Shown here one piece after another: positions 1-8,683 of a stretch of 64,000 nt of DNA. A model generated the notes under the pieces. It was given only the letters and a program-made list of their open reading frames with translations, made no database searches and was not told the origin of the DNA. Position 1 is the stretch's first letter, and each line of letters opens with the position of its first letter. The stretch is taken from assembly GCF_021390645.1 (NCBI RefSeq), contig NZ_JAJEJT010000002.1, positions 868,001 through 932,000 on the forward strand, given 5' to 3'. Made by a program: the position numbers and the translations under genes. The stretch comes from Paraburkholderia flagellata (GTDB taxonomy: Bacteria; Pseudomonadota; Gammaproteobacteria; Burkholderiales; Burkholderiaceae).

Positions 1-806
1 GTCAGTTCGTGCGCATCAAACTGCTGGGCGCGCAGCGCAGTTCAGCGGTGGCCGTGCCCCAGGCGGCGGTGCAACAGGGGCCGCGCGGCGCGTACGTGTG
101 GACCGTCGACAAGGACAATAAGGCGCAGCAGCGCGTGGTGGAAACGGGCGAGTGGAACGGCAATGCCTGGGTGATCAAGTCGGGCTTGCATCCGGGCGAT
201 CACGTCGTCATCGACAATACGCTGCGTCTCATGCCTGGTGCGCCGGTCAAGGCGAATCTCGTGGCGACGCCGCCCGCTGACGTGAACATTGGCGCAGCGG
301 CCGAGGGCCAGGACAGCGGAGCAGGCGGTGGGGAGCAGGCTGGCGCGGCAGGGGCTTCCGGCCCGGCTGCGGCGAGTGCGAGCCCGAGCCCGGGCGCGAA
401 TGGCCAGGCCAACGCGCAAGCCAAGGCGGGAACGAACGCCGCTCAGCCGGCTGCTGCTTCCAGCGAACCCGACGTGCTGGGCGAACACACTGCGCTTTAC
501 TTCGCATCGGGCAGCGCAAGCCTCGACGCCCAGTCGGCCGACGCGCTCGCGGGCGTGGCACGCCGTCTCGTCGCCGAGCCGGGCCTGCGCGTGGTGATTT
601 CCGGCTACACCGATTCGACTGGCTCGCTGCCCGCGAACCAGCGTCTCGCGGCCGCACGCGCGGCCACGGTGCGCGCTGCGCTGGTCGTGGCCGGCGTGAA
701 AACCGAGCGCATCGAGATGCGCAAGCCGGCGCAGATCATAGCCAATGATCCGCCCGACAAATCCCGCCGCGTGGACGTCACCTTCTCGCCCGCAGCGGGA
801 GGTTGA
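1..806 (+). CDS. RND efflux periplasmic adaptor with C-terminal OmpA-like domain (3' part)
   Basis: The gene runs in from before the window; its reading frame is open from base 3 and ends with TGA at 804–806. The first ~85 residues match the end of a membrane-fusion protein of an RND pump: a QFVRIKL strand, a 'VAVPQAAVQ' strand and 'GLHPGDHVVIDNTLRLMPGAPV'-type elements. A low-complexity Ala/Gly/Pro/Gln linker (~residues 90–150) follows, then an OmpA C-terminal type domain (~155–262) with GYTDSTGS, an NQRLAAARA helix and a final SRRVDVTF strand. Such domains usually bind peptidoglycan, so the adaptor may be tied to the cell wall (inference). The permease gene starts 4 bp downstream, so this is one operon. 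The adaptor/OmpA combination is unusual; standard MexE/AcrA adaptors end shortly after the membrane-proximal domain. Confidence 0.85.
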   Translation, partial: QFVRIKLLGAQRSSAVAVPQAAVQQGPRGAYVWTVDKDNKAQQRVVETGEWNGNAWVIKSGLHPGDHVVIDNTLRLMPGAPVKANLVATPPADVNIGAAAEGQDSGAGGGEQAGAAGASGPAAASASPSPGANGQANAQAKAGTNAAQPAAASSEPDVLGEHTALYFASGSASLDAQSADALAGVARRLVAEPGLRVVISGYTDSTGSLPANQRLAAARAATVRAALVVAGVKTERIEMRKPAQIIANDPPDKSRRVDVTFSPAAGG

Positions 807-809
807 ACG

Positions 810-3800
810 ATGAAGTTCTCCCACTTCTTCATTGACCGGCCCATTTTCGCGTCGGTCCTCTCGATCGTGCTCGTCGTCGCGGGTCTCGTGGCGATGTTCA
901 ACCTGCCGATCGCACAGTTCCCGGACATCGCGCCGCCGACCATCACGGTGAGCGGCACGTATCCGGGCGCGAGCGCCGATATCGTCGCGCAGAACGTGGC
1001 CGCGCCGATCGAGCAGCAGGTGAACGGCGCGGACAACATGATGTACATGAACTCGTCGAGTTCCTCGACGGGAAACATGACGCTCACGGTGTACTTCAAT
1101 ATCGGCACCGATCCGTCACTTGCCCAGGTTGACGTGCAAAACCGCGTGAACCTCGCGTTGCCGTTCCTGCCCGATTCGGTGACGGCGCAAGGCGTGTCGG
1201 TGCAGAAGCGCTCTTCGGCGTTCATGATGGTGATCGCGATCTATTCGCCCGATAACGCCTACGATGCGGCCTACGTGGCGAACTACGCGAACGTCTACGT
1301 GCTCGACGCGCTCAAGCGTATTCCCGGCGCGAACCAGGCGTCGATCTTCGGTTCTGCTGACTATGCGATGCGCGTCTGGCTCAAGCCCGACCGCATGGCG
1401 AAGCTCGGCATTACCGTGGCCGACGTGCAGAACGCGATCGCGCAGCAGAACCAGCAGTTCTCAGCGGGCCGTCTTGGCCAGGCGCCAACCAACAAGCCCG
1501 TGAACCAGACCTTCCCGGTGACGACGAAAGGCCGTCTCACCGAGCCCGCCGATTTCGACAACATCATCCTGCGCGCGGCGTCGGGCGATGCGGCGATCGT
1601 GCGCCTCAAGGACATCGGCCATGCGGAGCTCGGCGCGAAAGACTATACGCTGCGCGGCCGCTACAACGGCAAGACGGCCACACTGCTCGCCGTGTATCAG
1701 CAGCCGGGGGCGAACGCACTGCAAGTGGCCAAGCAGGTACGCCAGACGCTCGAGCAGTTGAACAAGAATTTTCCGCCCGGCCTCAAGTATGAAGTCGCGC
1801 TCGATACGACCGAGTTCGTGCACGAGTCGATCAACGAGGTGGTCCATACCCTGCGCGATGCGGTGATTCTCGTGATCATCGTGGTGTACATCTTCCTGCA
1901 GAGTTTCCGGGCGACGCTCGTGCCGCTGCTCGCCGTGCCCGTGTCGATCATCGGCGCGTTCATCGGCATGTCGGCGTTCGGCTTCTCGATCAACATGCTC
2001 ACCTTGTTCGGCATGGTGCTTGCCATCGGCATCGTGGTGGACGACGCGATCGTGGTGATCGAAAACGTCGAGCGCAACATGAGCGAGTTCAAGCTACCGC
2101 CAAAGGAAGCGGCCAAACGCGCGATGGACGAAGTGAGCGGACCGGTGGTGGCGATCGTGCTGGTGCTGCTAGCGGTGTTCATACCGGTGGCGTTTCTCTC
2201 GGGCATCACGGGGCAACTCTACAAGCAGTTCGCCGTGACGATCGCGGTGTCGGTGGTGCTTTCGGGTGTCGTCGCGCTCACGCTTTCGCCCGCGCTCGCG
2301 GCCATCCTGCTCAAGCCGGGCGAGCACAAGAAGAACCGCTTTTTCCGCTGGTTCAATGAGAAGTTCGACAGCCTCACCAATGGCTATGGCAGCTGGGTGC
2401 AGAGCGCGATACGACGCGTGGTGCTCTCCATCGGGCTGATCGTCGTGATGCTCATCGTCACGGTCGGCCTGTTCAGACATATTCCATCGTCATTCCTGCC
2501 CGTGGAGGATCAGGGCTATCTGTTCGGCGCGGTTGTGATGCCCGACGCGGCGAGTCTGGACCGTACCGGCGACCTCTCGAAGAAAGCGGAGGACTGGTTC
2601 GCGAAACAGCCTGCCGTGAGTTCGGTGGCGGCGCCGATCGGCTACAGCCTGATCGACTCGCAGTACAAGTCGAACGCGGGCACGTTGTTCGTCACGCTCA
2701 AGGGCTTCAAGGATCGCGGCGAGAATGGCTCCGCGCAGGATTTGATCCGCGACGCCACCAAGGAATTTTCGACGTTCAAGGACGGCGTGGTCGTGCCGCT
2801 CAATCCACCGTCGATCCCGGGCCTCGGCACAACGGGCGGCTTCGAGTTCTGGCTGCAAAGCACCGGCGACGGCACGTATCAGCAGCTCGAAGACAAGGTG
2901 CGCCAGGTGATTGCGAAGGCGCGCCAGAACCCGGCGCTGCGCGGCGTGAATTCCACCATCAACACGAGTTCGCGCCAGTTGCTCGTCGAAGTGGACCGCG
3001 AGCGTGCGGAAACACTCGGCGTTCCGGTTCAGGACATCTATTCTGCACTCCAGACGATGTTTGGTTCCTTGTATGTAAGCCAGTTCCCGAAGGGCAGCCG
3101 CCTCTTCCAGGTGATCATTCAGGCCGAGCCGCAATACCGCTTGAGCCCGGACGATATCCAGCAGCTCTATGTGCGCAACCGCAACAACGACATGGTGCCG
3201 ATCAAGGCCGTGACGACCTCGCGCTTCGTGCCTGGACCTGACATCGTGAACCGCTTCAACAACTTCCCGGCAGCGAAGATCACCGGCGACGCGGCGCCCG
3301 GCCACAGCTCGGGTGAGGCGATCGCGGCGATGGAGCAGATCGCGGGCGAAGTGCTGGGCGAGGGCTACAGCTTCGAATGGAGCGGCCAGGCGTACGAAGA
3401 GAAGAAGGCCGGCTCAACGGCGGCACTCGTGTTCGGCTTCGCACTGCTGATGGTGTTCCTCATTCTCGCGGCGCAGTACGAGAAGTGGTCGCTGCCGATT
3501 GGCGTGCTGCTCGCCGTGCCGTTCGCGATCTTCGGGGCGCTGGTGGGCATCTTGCTGCGCGGCATGGAAAACGACGTGTATTTCCAGATCGGCTTGACCG
3601 TGCTGATCGCGCTCGCGGCGAAGAACGCCATTCTGATCTTCGAGTTCGCCGTGGAGATGCGCGAGAAGGAGAACATGTCGCCCTATGACGCCGCGCTTCA
3701 CGCCGCGAAGCTGCGTCTGCGGCCGATTATCATGACCTCGCTCGCGTTCATCCTGGGCTGCGTGCCGCTTGCCATCGCCAGCGGCGCTTCGGCCGCGAGC

Positions 3801-3974
3801 CGGCGCTCGCTCGGCACCGGCGTGATCGCGGGCATGCTCGGCGCCACGGTGATCGCGCTCTTCTTCATTCCGATGTTCTTCTGGGGACTGGAAACGCTCT
3901 CGTCGCGCAAGAAGCCGGACGCCACGCCGCATGCCAGCACGCCCCCTGCGGCGCCGCCTTCGCAGGAGGGCTGA
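810..3974 (+). CDS. RND multidrug efflux permease, HAE-1 family (MexF/AcrB-like)
   Basis: A 1054-residue inner-membrane proton/drug antiporter of usual family length. It starts MKFSHFFIDRPIFASVL, the typical cytoplasmic N-end leading into TM1. The TM4 proton-relay acidic pair lies in VVDDAIVVIENVE (~residue 410) and the TM10 lysine in AAKNAILIFEF (~936). The late periplasmic GQAYEEKKAG stretch (~855) leads into TM7, and the sequence is closest in feel to the MexF branch. It lies 4 bp after the adaptor gene and 4 bp before the outer-membrane factor, forming a complete tripartite pump. No local regulator is visible inside the window; it may lie upstream. Confidence 0.96.
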   Translation: MKFSHFFIDRPIFASVLSIVLVVAGLVAMFNLPIAQFPDIAPPTITVSGTYPGASADIVAQNVAAPIEQQVNGADNMMYMNSSSSSTGNMTLTVYFNIGTDPSLAQVDVQNRVNLALPFLPDSVTAQGVSVQKRSSAFMMVIAIYSPDNAYDAAYVANYANVYVLDALKRIPGANQASIFGSADYAMRVWLKPDRMAKLGITVADVQNAIAQQNQQFSAGRLGQAPTNKPVNQTFPVTTKGRLTEPADFDNIILRAASGDAAIVRLKDIGHAELGAKDYTLRGRYNGKTATLLAVYQQPGANALQVAKQVRQTLEQLNKNFPPGLKYEVALDTTEFVHESINEVVHTLRDAVILVIIVVYIFLQSFRATLVPLLAVPVSIIGAFIGMSAFGFSINMLTLFGMVLAIGIVVDDAIVVIENVERNMSEFKLPPKEAAKRAMDEVSGPVVAIVLVLLAVFIPVAFLSGITGQLYKQFAVTIAVSVVLSGVVALTLSPALAAILLKPGEHKKNRFFRWFNEKFDSLTNGYGSWVQSAIRRVVLSIGLIVVMLIVTVGLFRHIPSSFLPVEDQGYLFGAVVMPDAASLDRTGDLSKKAEDWFAKQPAVSSVAAPIGYSLIDSQYKSNAGTLFVTLKGFKDRGENGSAQDLIRDATKEFSTFKDGVVVPLNPPSIPGLGTTGGFEFWLQSTGDGTYQQLEDKVRQVIAKARQNPALRGVNSTINTSSRQLLVEVDRERAETLGVPVQDIYSALQTMFGSLYVSQFPKGSRLFQVIIQAEPQYRLSPDDIQQLYVRNRNNDMVPIKAVTTSRFVPGPDIVNRFNNFPAAKITGDAAPGHSSGEAIAAMEQIAGEVLGEGYSFEWSGQAYEEKKAGSTAALVFGFALLMVFLILAAQYEKWSLPIGVLLAVPFAIFGALVGILLRGMENDVYFQIGLTVLIALAAKNAILIFEFAVEMREKENMSPYDAALHAAKLRLRPIIMTSLAFILGCVPLAIASGASAASRRSLGTGVIAGMLGATVIALFFIPMFFWGLETLSSRKKPDATPHASTPPAAPPSQEG

Positions 3975-3977
3975 GCG

Positions 3978-5420
3978 ATGAAGACACGTTTGAATTGCAC
4001 GCTGCGTCCCTTCGGGCTGATCGTTGCGACGGCATGCCTTGGCGCCTGCGCCGTCGGGCCCGACTATCACCGCCCCGCGGTCGAGACACCGTCGACGTTT
4101 CGTTACGCCTCGCCGCAGGCGGAAGCCGTCGACACCTCGCTCGAATGGTGGACGCAGTTCAACGACCCGGTGCTCAACGACCTGGTCACGAAGGCGCTTG
4201 CGCAGAACAAGGATCTCTTGATTGCGGCAGCGCGCGTCGAGGAGTTCTACGGGCGTTACGTCGTGACGCGCGCGGGTCTTTTCCCGCAGGTTTCGGCGAA
4301 TTTTGGCGCTTCGCGTAGCCGCGGCGTCCCGGCGCCGGGCTTCCCGCCCGTGGTCGGCAACCAGGTGCAGTTGAGCGGCGCGGTGTCCTGGGAACTCGAT
4401 TTGTTCGGCCATTTGCGCAGGCTCACCGAAGCGGCGCGCGCCGATTATCTGAGCACGCAGTCCGCGCAGCAAGCCACGCGCATTTCCATCATTGCGAACG
4501 TAGCCACGTCGTATCTGCAACTGCGCGACTTCGACAATCAGCTCGTCATCGCGCAGGACACGCTCGAAAGCCGCAAGGGCGCGCTCGATCTTTTCAACGA
4601 GCGCTATGCGGGCGGTGTCGTTTCGAGGTTGCAGGTGAGCCAGGCGCAGTCGGAGTATCAATCGGCGCAGACCTCCGTGTATTCGATCCAGCAGGAAATC
4701 GCGACGCAGGAAGACGCGATTTCGCTGCTGCTGGGCCAGAATCCGGGGCCGATTCCGCGCGGCAAGTCGATCACCGAGCTGACCGCGCCCGCCATTCCCG
4801 CTGGCTTGCCGTCGACGCTGCTGGAGCGCCGGCCCGATATTCTGCAGGCCGAACAAACGCTCATTTCGGCGAACGCTTCGATTGGAGCCGCGCGCGCGCT
4901 GTATTTCCCGCAGATTTCGCTCACGGGATTGTTCGGCGCGGCGAGCACGGCGCTCTCGGGGCTCTGGACCGGCCCCGCGCGCATCTGGTCGTTCGCGGGC
5001 GCGGTCACGCAGCCGATTTTCCAGGGCGGCGCGATCGCGGGTGGCGTGCATCAGGCCGAAGCCGTGCAGCAGGAAGCGCTCTTCAGCTATGAGCAGACGA
5101 TCCAGCAGGCGTTCGCCGATGTCGAGAATGCGCTCGTGGGCGTGGCGCGCACGCGCGATCAGCTGGATTCGACGACGCGCCAGGTGACTGCGCTCACGGA
5201 ATACACGTCAGTTGCGCGCGATCTCTATGAGGGCGGCTACACGAGCTATCTGGAAGTGCTCGACGCGGAACGCAGCCTCTTCAATGCGCAATTGCAGCAG
5301 TCGTCGCTGCAGGACCAGGAACTCGCGCAGATCGTGAGCCTGTACAAGGCGCTCGGTTATGGCTGGACGCCGGCAGCGCCGCCGCCGGCGGCGGACAGCG
5401 CGAAGCCGTCGCAGTCTTGA
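3978..5420 (+). CDS. Outer-membrane efflux lipoprotein, NodT/OprN family
   Basis: This 480-residue TolC-like channel subunit completes the RND pump encoded upstream. It has a lipoprotein signal peptide with LGAC lipobox (Cys24), then the family hallmark GPDYHRPAVETP. Two repeated helical/strand domains follow, with ERRPDILQAEQTL (~residue 280) and EVLDAERSLFNAQLQ near the C-end. It starts 4 bp after the permease stop. The C-terminus is Pro/Ala rich. OprN/OprM-type proteins share these signatures; the exact substrate range of the pump cannot be read from sequence. Confidence 0.95.
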   Translation: MKTRLNCTLRPFGLIVATACLGACAVGPDYHRPAVETPSTFRYASPQAEAVDTSLEWWTQFNDPVLNDLVTKALAQNKDLLIAAARVEEFYGRYVVTRAGLFPQVSANFGASRSRGVPAPGFPPVVGNQVQLSGAVSWELDLFGHLRRLTEAARADYLSTQSAQQATRISIIANVATSYLQLRDFDNQLVIAQDTLESRKGALDLFNERYAGGVVSRLQVSQAQSEYQSAQTSVYSIQQEIATQEDAISLLLGQNPGPIPRGKSITELTAPAIPAGLPSTLLERRPDILQAEQTLISANASIGAARALYFPQISLTGLFGAASTALSGLWTGPARIWSFAGAVTQPIFQGGAIAGGVHQAEAVQQEALFSYEQTIQQAFADVENALVGVARTRDQLDSTTRQVTALTEYTSVARDLYEGGYTSYLEVLDAERSLFNAQLQQSSLQDQELAQIVSLYKALGYGWTPAAPPPAADSAKPSQS

Positions 5421-5454
5421 ACCGCGACGGCTTTGCTTCGAGGTGGCGTGACTA

Positions 5455-5472
5455 GTGTGATCAAGGTCACAC
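5455..5472. promoter_or_regulatory. CRP-like palindrome in a convergent gap
   Basis: The sequence GTGTGATCAAGGTCACAC contains a perfect TGTGA-N6-TCACA dyad (5456–5471), identical to the classical CRP half-sites. It lies between the 3' ends of the efflux lipoprotein gene and the small secreted-protein gene, which is an odd place for an activator site. It may instead act as a 6-bp-stem hairpin at the end of the efflux operon. Confidence 0.35.
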
Positions 5473-5505
5473 AGGGCGAACCTGGCGCGGGCGCGCCGGT
5501 TCGTT

Positions 5506-5730
5506 TCATGGACTTTCCGAATTCAGCCAGCGCAGCGATTGCGGAGCGGGCTTGGTGGCTTTCGCGGTTTGCACGGCTTTGGGCGCCGGCTTCGCGGCTT
5601 TTTGCAACGGGATGGGCCGGGCGGCGGTGAGGGCGGCTGCGTGGCCGCTTGTTTGCGCGAGCGCGACGGGGCTCGCCGACGCGAACGCGAGCAGCGCGGC
5701 GGCGAACGTCAGGGTGTGGGGGCGAGTCAT
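5506..5730 (-). CDS. Small secreted Ala/Lys/Pro-rich protein
   Basis: A 74-residue protein with a clear Sec signal peptide (MTRPHTLTF then a hydrophobic Ala/Leu run, likely cleavage after VALA near residue 25). The mature part is short and basic, rich in Ala, Lys and Pro, with repeated KPAPK-like units. The start at 5730 was chosen over an upstream in-frame start because GGGAG lies 8 bases before it and the signal peptide then begins properly. No known family is recognised. It converges on the RND operon. Similar small periplasmic proteins are common in Burkholderiaceae; function unknown. Confidence 0.6.
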   Translation of the reverse strand: MTRPHTLTFAAALLAFASASPVALAQTSGHAAALTAARPIPLQKAAKPAPKAVQTAKATKPAPQSLRWLNSESP

Positions 5731-5880
5731 CTGAGTTCTCCCGCATGAACGAGCGGCAGGCGTTGGGTAACAGGCCAACGCTGCAAGCGGAAGTATGTTC
5801 TGAGGATACCCACCACGCGTCCATCATTTGATGGAGAAACGCGCGGCTTGTGTGGTGAACCCCACTTAACGGATGTGGAT

Positions 5881-6246
5881 TCAGTCGGCGGGGCGGCGGT
5901 CGGCGAGCGCTCGTTCGCAGTCCTTGAGCACTTGCAGGACGAGCTTGGCCTGGTAGTTCAGGTCGTCGGTGTCGAGAATCTCCTCGACGGCGTCGCGCGC
6001 CCAGACCGCGTCGACGAACCACGCGTGCTGCTGCGCGATGTCCTGCGCCATGGCGGCGAGGCGCGCAATGGCGAGCCAGTCGGCCTCGCGCGCGTGACGG
6101 TCGAGCCACTTGTGCGCCGCCTGGACGTGAAAGGCCGCGTTGGGCCATGATTCGTTGAGATAGTAGGCCCCGAGGCTCCCGCAGGTGAGCCAGCAGAGCA
6201 GCTCCACGCGATCGCGCGGGCTCAGATGGTGGCGTACATCACTCAT
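5881..6246 (-). CDS. Conserved hypothetical protein, mostly helical, 121 aa
   Basis: Starting at MSDVRHHLSPRDRVELL the protein has 121 residues, is acidic, and is predicted by eye to be all helical, with several Trp/Ala/Leu amphipathic stretches (SWPNAAFHVQAAHKWLDRHA; NYQAKLVLQVLKDCERAL). No catalytic motif or signal peptide is seen. The frame stays open upstream to 6363, but the residues before 6246 look non-coding (basic, no ribosome site). I do not recognise the family. Confidence 0.6.
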   Translation of the reverse strand: MSDVRHHLSPRDRVELLCWLTCGSLGAYYLNESWPNAAFHVQAAHKWLDRHAREADWLAIARLAAMAQDIAQQHAWFVDAVWARDAVEEILDTDDLNYQAKLVLQVLKDCERALADRRPAD

Positions 6247-6524
6247 GGCGACGCTCGCGAAAGTAACAGAGTTCGATTGACGGGTGCGTGCAGACTTTCG
6301 AATCCGATGACAAAACGATATCACGGCTCGTGGAAAATCGCCTGCCCCGCACTGGCGCTGCACGCACGGGTGTTACATGGATAGCGTCGCCTGGCGGCGC
6401 GTTGTATGCAAACCAGGAGTGACACCAGGAAGGCGCATGCAGTTATGCGCTTTGCAGCGTTTCGCGTGCCTACGTGCCGCCGCCGCCTTCCTGGCGCTCG
6501 ATTAGGCCCCTTGAATGACGCGGG

Positions 6525-7100
6525 CTACGCGCCCTTGCTGCCATCTCTTTTGGCGAGTTGAGCGGCCGTGTCCACCGCGCCCATGGCGTTCGCCACGTCG
6601 AGTGCGGTGTTGCCCGCGGCGTCGTGCGCCGCCGGGTTCGCGCCGCGCGCGAGCAGCAGGTCGACGATATCGGAGCGGTTGAACATGGCGGCGACCATCA
6701 GCGCGGTGCGGCCGTCGGGGGACGCGCCTTCCACGTCGGCGCCGTTTTCCAGCAGAGCGCTGATCACGTCGGCGTAACCCTTGAAGGCTGCGCCTGCAAG
6801 CGGCGTTTGCCCGTTGTCGTTGCGCAGGTTGGGATCGGCGCCGCGCTGCACGAGCGCGCGCACGGCGGCCGCGTGACCGTGATAGCTCGCGAGCATCACG
6901 AGGCTGTCGCCTTTTTCGTTGCGCAGATTCGGCGGCAAGCCCTGGTCGATCAGCGTGGCGAGCGTGGTGGCTTCGCCGCGGCGCGCGGTGTCGAACACCT
7001 GGCGCGCGAAATCGACGAAACGCGGATCGAGTTCGCCGCCACCCTCACCGGGGCCAGACGAAGAGGATGAGGGTGGGGAAGGCGGCGCGCTGGCGGTCAT
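6525..7100 (-). CDS. Ankyrin-repeat protein
   Basis: A 191-residue soluble protein. After a Ser/Pro/Gly-rich N-end (~1–25) come about five ankyrin repeats of ~33 residues, recognisable by GDSLVMLASYHGHAAAV, GQTPLAGAAFKGYADVI, GRTALMVAAMFNRSDIV and GNTALDVANAMG. Ankyrin repeats mediate protein–protein contacts; the partner is unknown. The start MTASAPP at 7100 has AGGAGA 7 bases upstream. No signal peptide, so cytoplasmic. Stand-alone gene. Confidence 0.88.
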   Translation of the reverse strand: MTASAPPSPPSSSSSGPGEGGGELDPRFVDFARQVFDTARRGEATTLATLIDQGLPPNLRNEKGDSLVMLASYHGHAAAVRALVQRGADPNLRNDNGQTPLAGAAFKGYADVISALLENGADVEGASPDGRTALMVAAMFNRSDIVDLLLARGANPAAHDAAGNTALDVANAMGAVDTAAQLAKRDGSKGA

Positions 7101-7222
7101 GGCAGTCTCCTGATTCGGATCGCATATCGATTCGGCGCTGCATGCCGCCGTCGAGGCCCGCTCATTGTCGCCGATCTTCGCGGGGCGCGAGGCCAAGGCG
7201 TCGTGCGCGCGAGCGCAATGAA

Positions 7223-7268
7223 AAAGGCGCTGCCCGAACCGCTAAAAAGCGGCCGGCGCAGCGCCTTT
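7223..7268 (-). terminator. Intrinsic terminator of the AtoE-type gene
   Basis: AAAGGCGCTG (7223–7232) pairs with CAGCGCCTTT (7259–7268). Read on the minus strand the stem is followed by a run of T. The loop holds a second small hairpin (CCGCT/AGCGG, 7239–7252). Confidence 0.75.
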
Positions 7269-7291
7269 CTTCATGCGCAAACCGCGAACGC

Positions 7292-8683
7292 TCAGGGCAC
7301 GAGCCAGAGCGCTGCGGCGTAGATCACGAGCGACACGGCGAACGTCACGGCCGTATAGCCCATCACGCGCTGGATACGGATGCCCGCGATCGCGACGATC
7401 GGCACAGCCCAGAACGGCTGCAGCATGTTCGAGACATTCTCGGCCATCGCCACGCCCATCGCGGTGCGCGGCACCGACGCGTGCAGGCTCAGCGCGGCCG
7501 GCAGCACGAACGGGCCTTGCACGGCCCAGTGGCCGCCCGCGCTCGGCACGAGCAGCGTGATGATGAGCGAGCTGAGATAGCTCCAGAGCGGCAGCGACAG
7601 CGGCGTGGCGATCGTGACGAAGGCCTTGGCGATCATCGAGGCGAGGCCCGTGCCCTTCATCACGCCCATGATGCCGCCGTACACGGGATACTGGAGCAGC
7701 ATGGAGCCGGTCTGGCGCGCGGCGCGGCGAATGGCGTTCGCGTAGGCGATGGGCGTGCGCTGAAGCGCGAGGCCGATCAGCAGGAAGATCAGGATCGTCG
7801 TGTTGATGTCGAGATCGAAACCCTTTTCGCTCCATTCCATCGCGAGATAGCCGGCGCCGAGCACGATCAGCAGTAGCGTGCCGAGCATCGACTGCTCGAG
7901 GCGCGAGGCGAACGAAGGCGTGCCGTTGCCGACGCGCGCGTGCGGATCGTCGCTGGCGCCGGCATCGTTCGCTTCGGCTTCGGCCGCCTGCCGGAAGGGC
8001 GCCACGTGCTCAGGCTTCGGATGCATGCGGATGAAGATGAACGTCATCACGACCACGACGAGCACGGTCGGGACGAAGACGAACGGCGCGAACACCGTCT
8101 GGCTGAGCGGAATCACATGGCCGGTCGCCTTCTCCACGAGGTTGAGCGCGTTGCCATGCGAGGCCTGCGAGAGGGCGATCGAACTGGAGAGCCCGCTATT
8201 GCAGATCGACCACGCCGAATAGCTGCCGGCCACGAGCCACGCGAAATCCACGTCCACGCGCTTGGCGATTTCGCGCGAGAGCAGCGCGCCCACGATCAGG
8301 CCGAGGCCCCAGTTCAGCCAGGCCGCGATGGCGACGACCGGAAACACCAGCAGCGCGGCGCGCGCCGGCGTTTGCGCCTTGGCCGCGAGTGCGCGCAGCA
8401 CGCGCTGGATCACGGGCGCCTCGGCAATGGCGTAGCCCGTGGCGAGAATCAGGATCATCTGCAGCGCGAAGCCGAGAATGCCGAACGTGCCTTCGTACCA
8501 GGAACTGAGCAGCGTGGGGATATCGCCGTGCGGCGCGATCAGAAGCGCGAGCGCCGCGACGAAGAAGGTGAGGCAGATGGACAGAACGAAGGGGTCGGGC
8601 ATGACCCGCTCGAAAACATACACGAGGGCGGCGACGACACCCTGGCGGGAGTCGCGCGTTTCAGTCTGGAGGTCTCTTTTCAT
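7292..8683 (-). CDS. Short-chain fatty acid transporter, AtoE family
   Basis: A 463-residue polytopic inner-membrane protein with about a dozen hydrophobic segments, matching the AtoE (TIGR00366-type) family in length and in sequences such as FERVMPDPFVLSICLTF near the N-end, NWGLGLIVGALLSREIAKR, SGYSAWSICNSGLSSSIAL-like region (~170–190) and PSAGGHWAVQGPFVLPAA near the C-end. Family members import acetoacetate/short-chain acids. It is not beside ato genes. Its upstream region (8929–8962) carries the same compound operator as pcaI, so its substrate may be a beta-ketoadipate-pathway intermediate or product (inference). The weak AAGAG before the ATG is the only ribosome-site candidate. Confidence 0.9.
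   Translation of the reverse strand: MKRDLQTETRDSRQGVVAALVYVFERVMPDPFVLSICLTFFVAALALLIAPHGDIPTLLSSWYEGTFGILGFALQMILILATGYAIAEAPVIQRVLRALAAKAQTPARAALLVFPVVAIAAWLNWGLGLIVGALLSREIAKRVDVDFAWLVAGSYSAWSICNSGLSSSIALSQASHGNALNLVEKATGHVIPLSQTVFAPFVFVPTVLVVVVMTFIFIRMHPKPEHVAPFRQAAEAEANDAGASDDPHARVGNGTPSFASRLEQSMLGTLLLIVLGAGYLAMEWSEKGFDLDINTTILIFLLIGLALQRTPIAYANAIRRAARQTGSMLLQYPVYGGIMGVMKGTGLASMIAKAFVTIATPLSLPLWSYLSSLIITLLVPSAGGHWAVQGPFVLPAALSLHASVPRTAMGVAMAENVSNMLQPFWAVPIVAIAGIRIQRVMGYTAVTFAVSLVIYAAALWLVP

Noticed and set aside
3414..5051. A 545-codon minus-strand frame across the permease and outer-membrane factor genes
   Set aside because: Arg-rich composition typical of antisense frames in GC-rich DNA, no ribosome site, and it crosses two clearly conserved genes.
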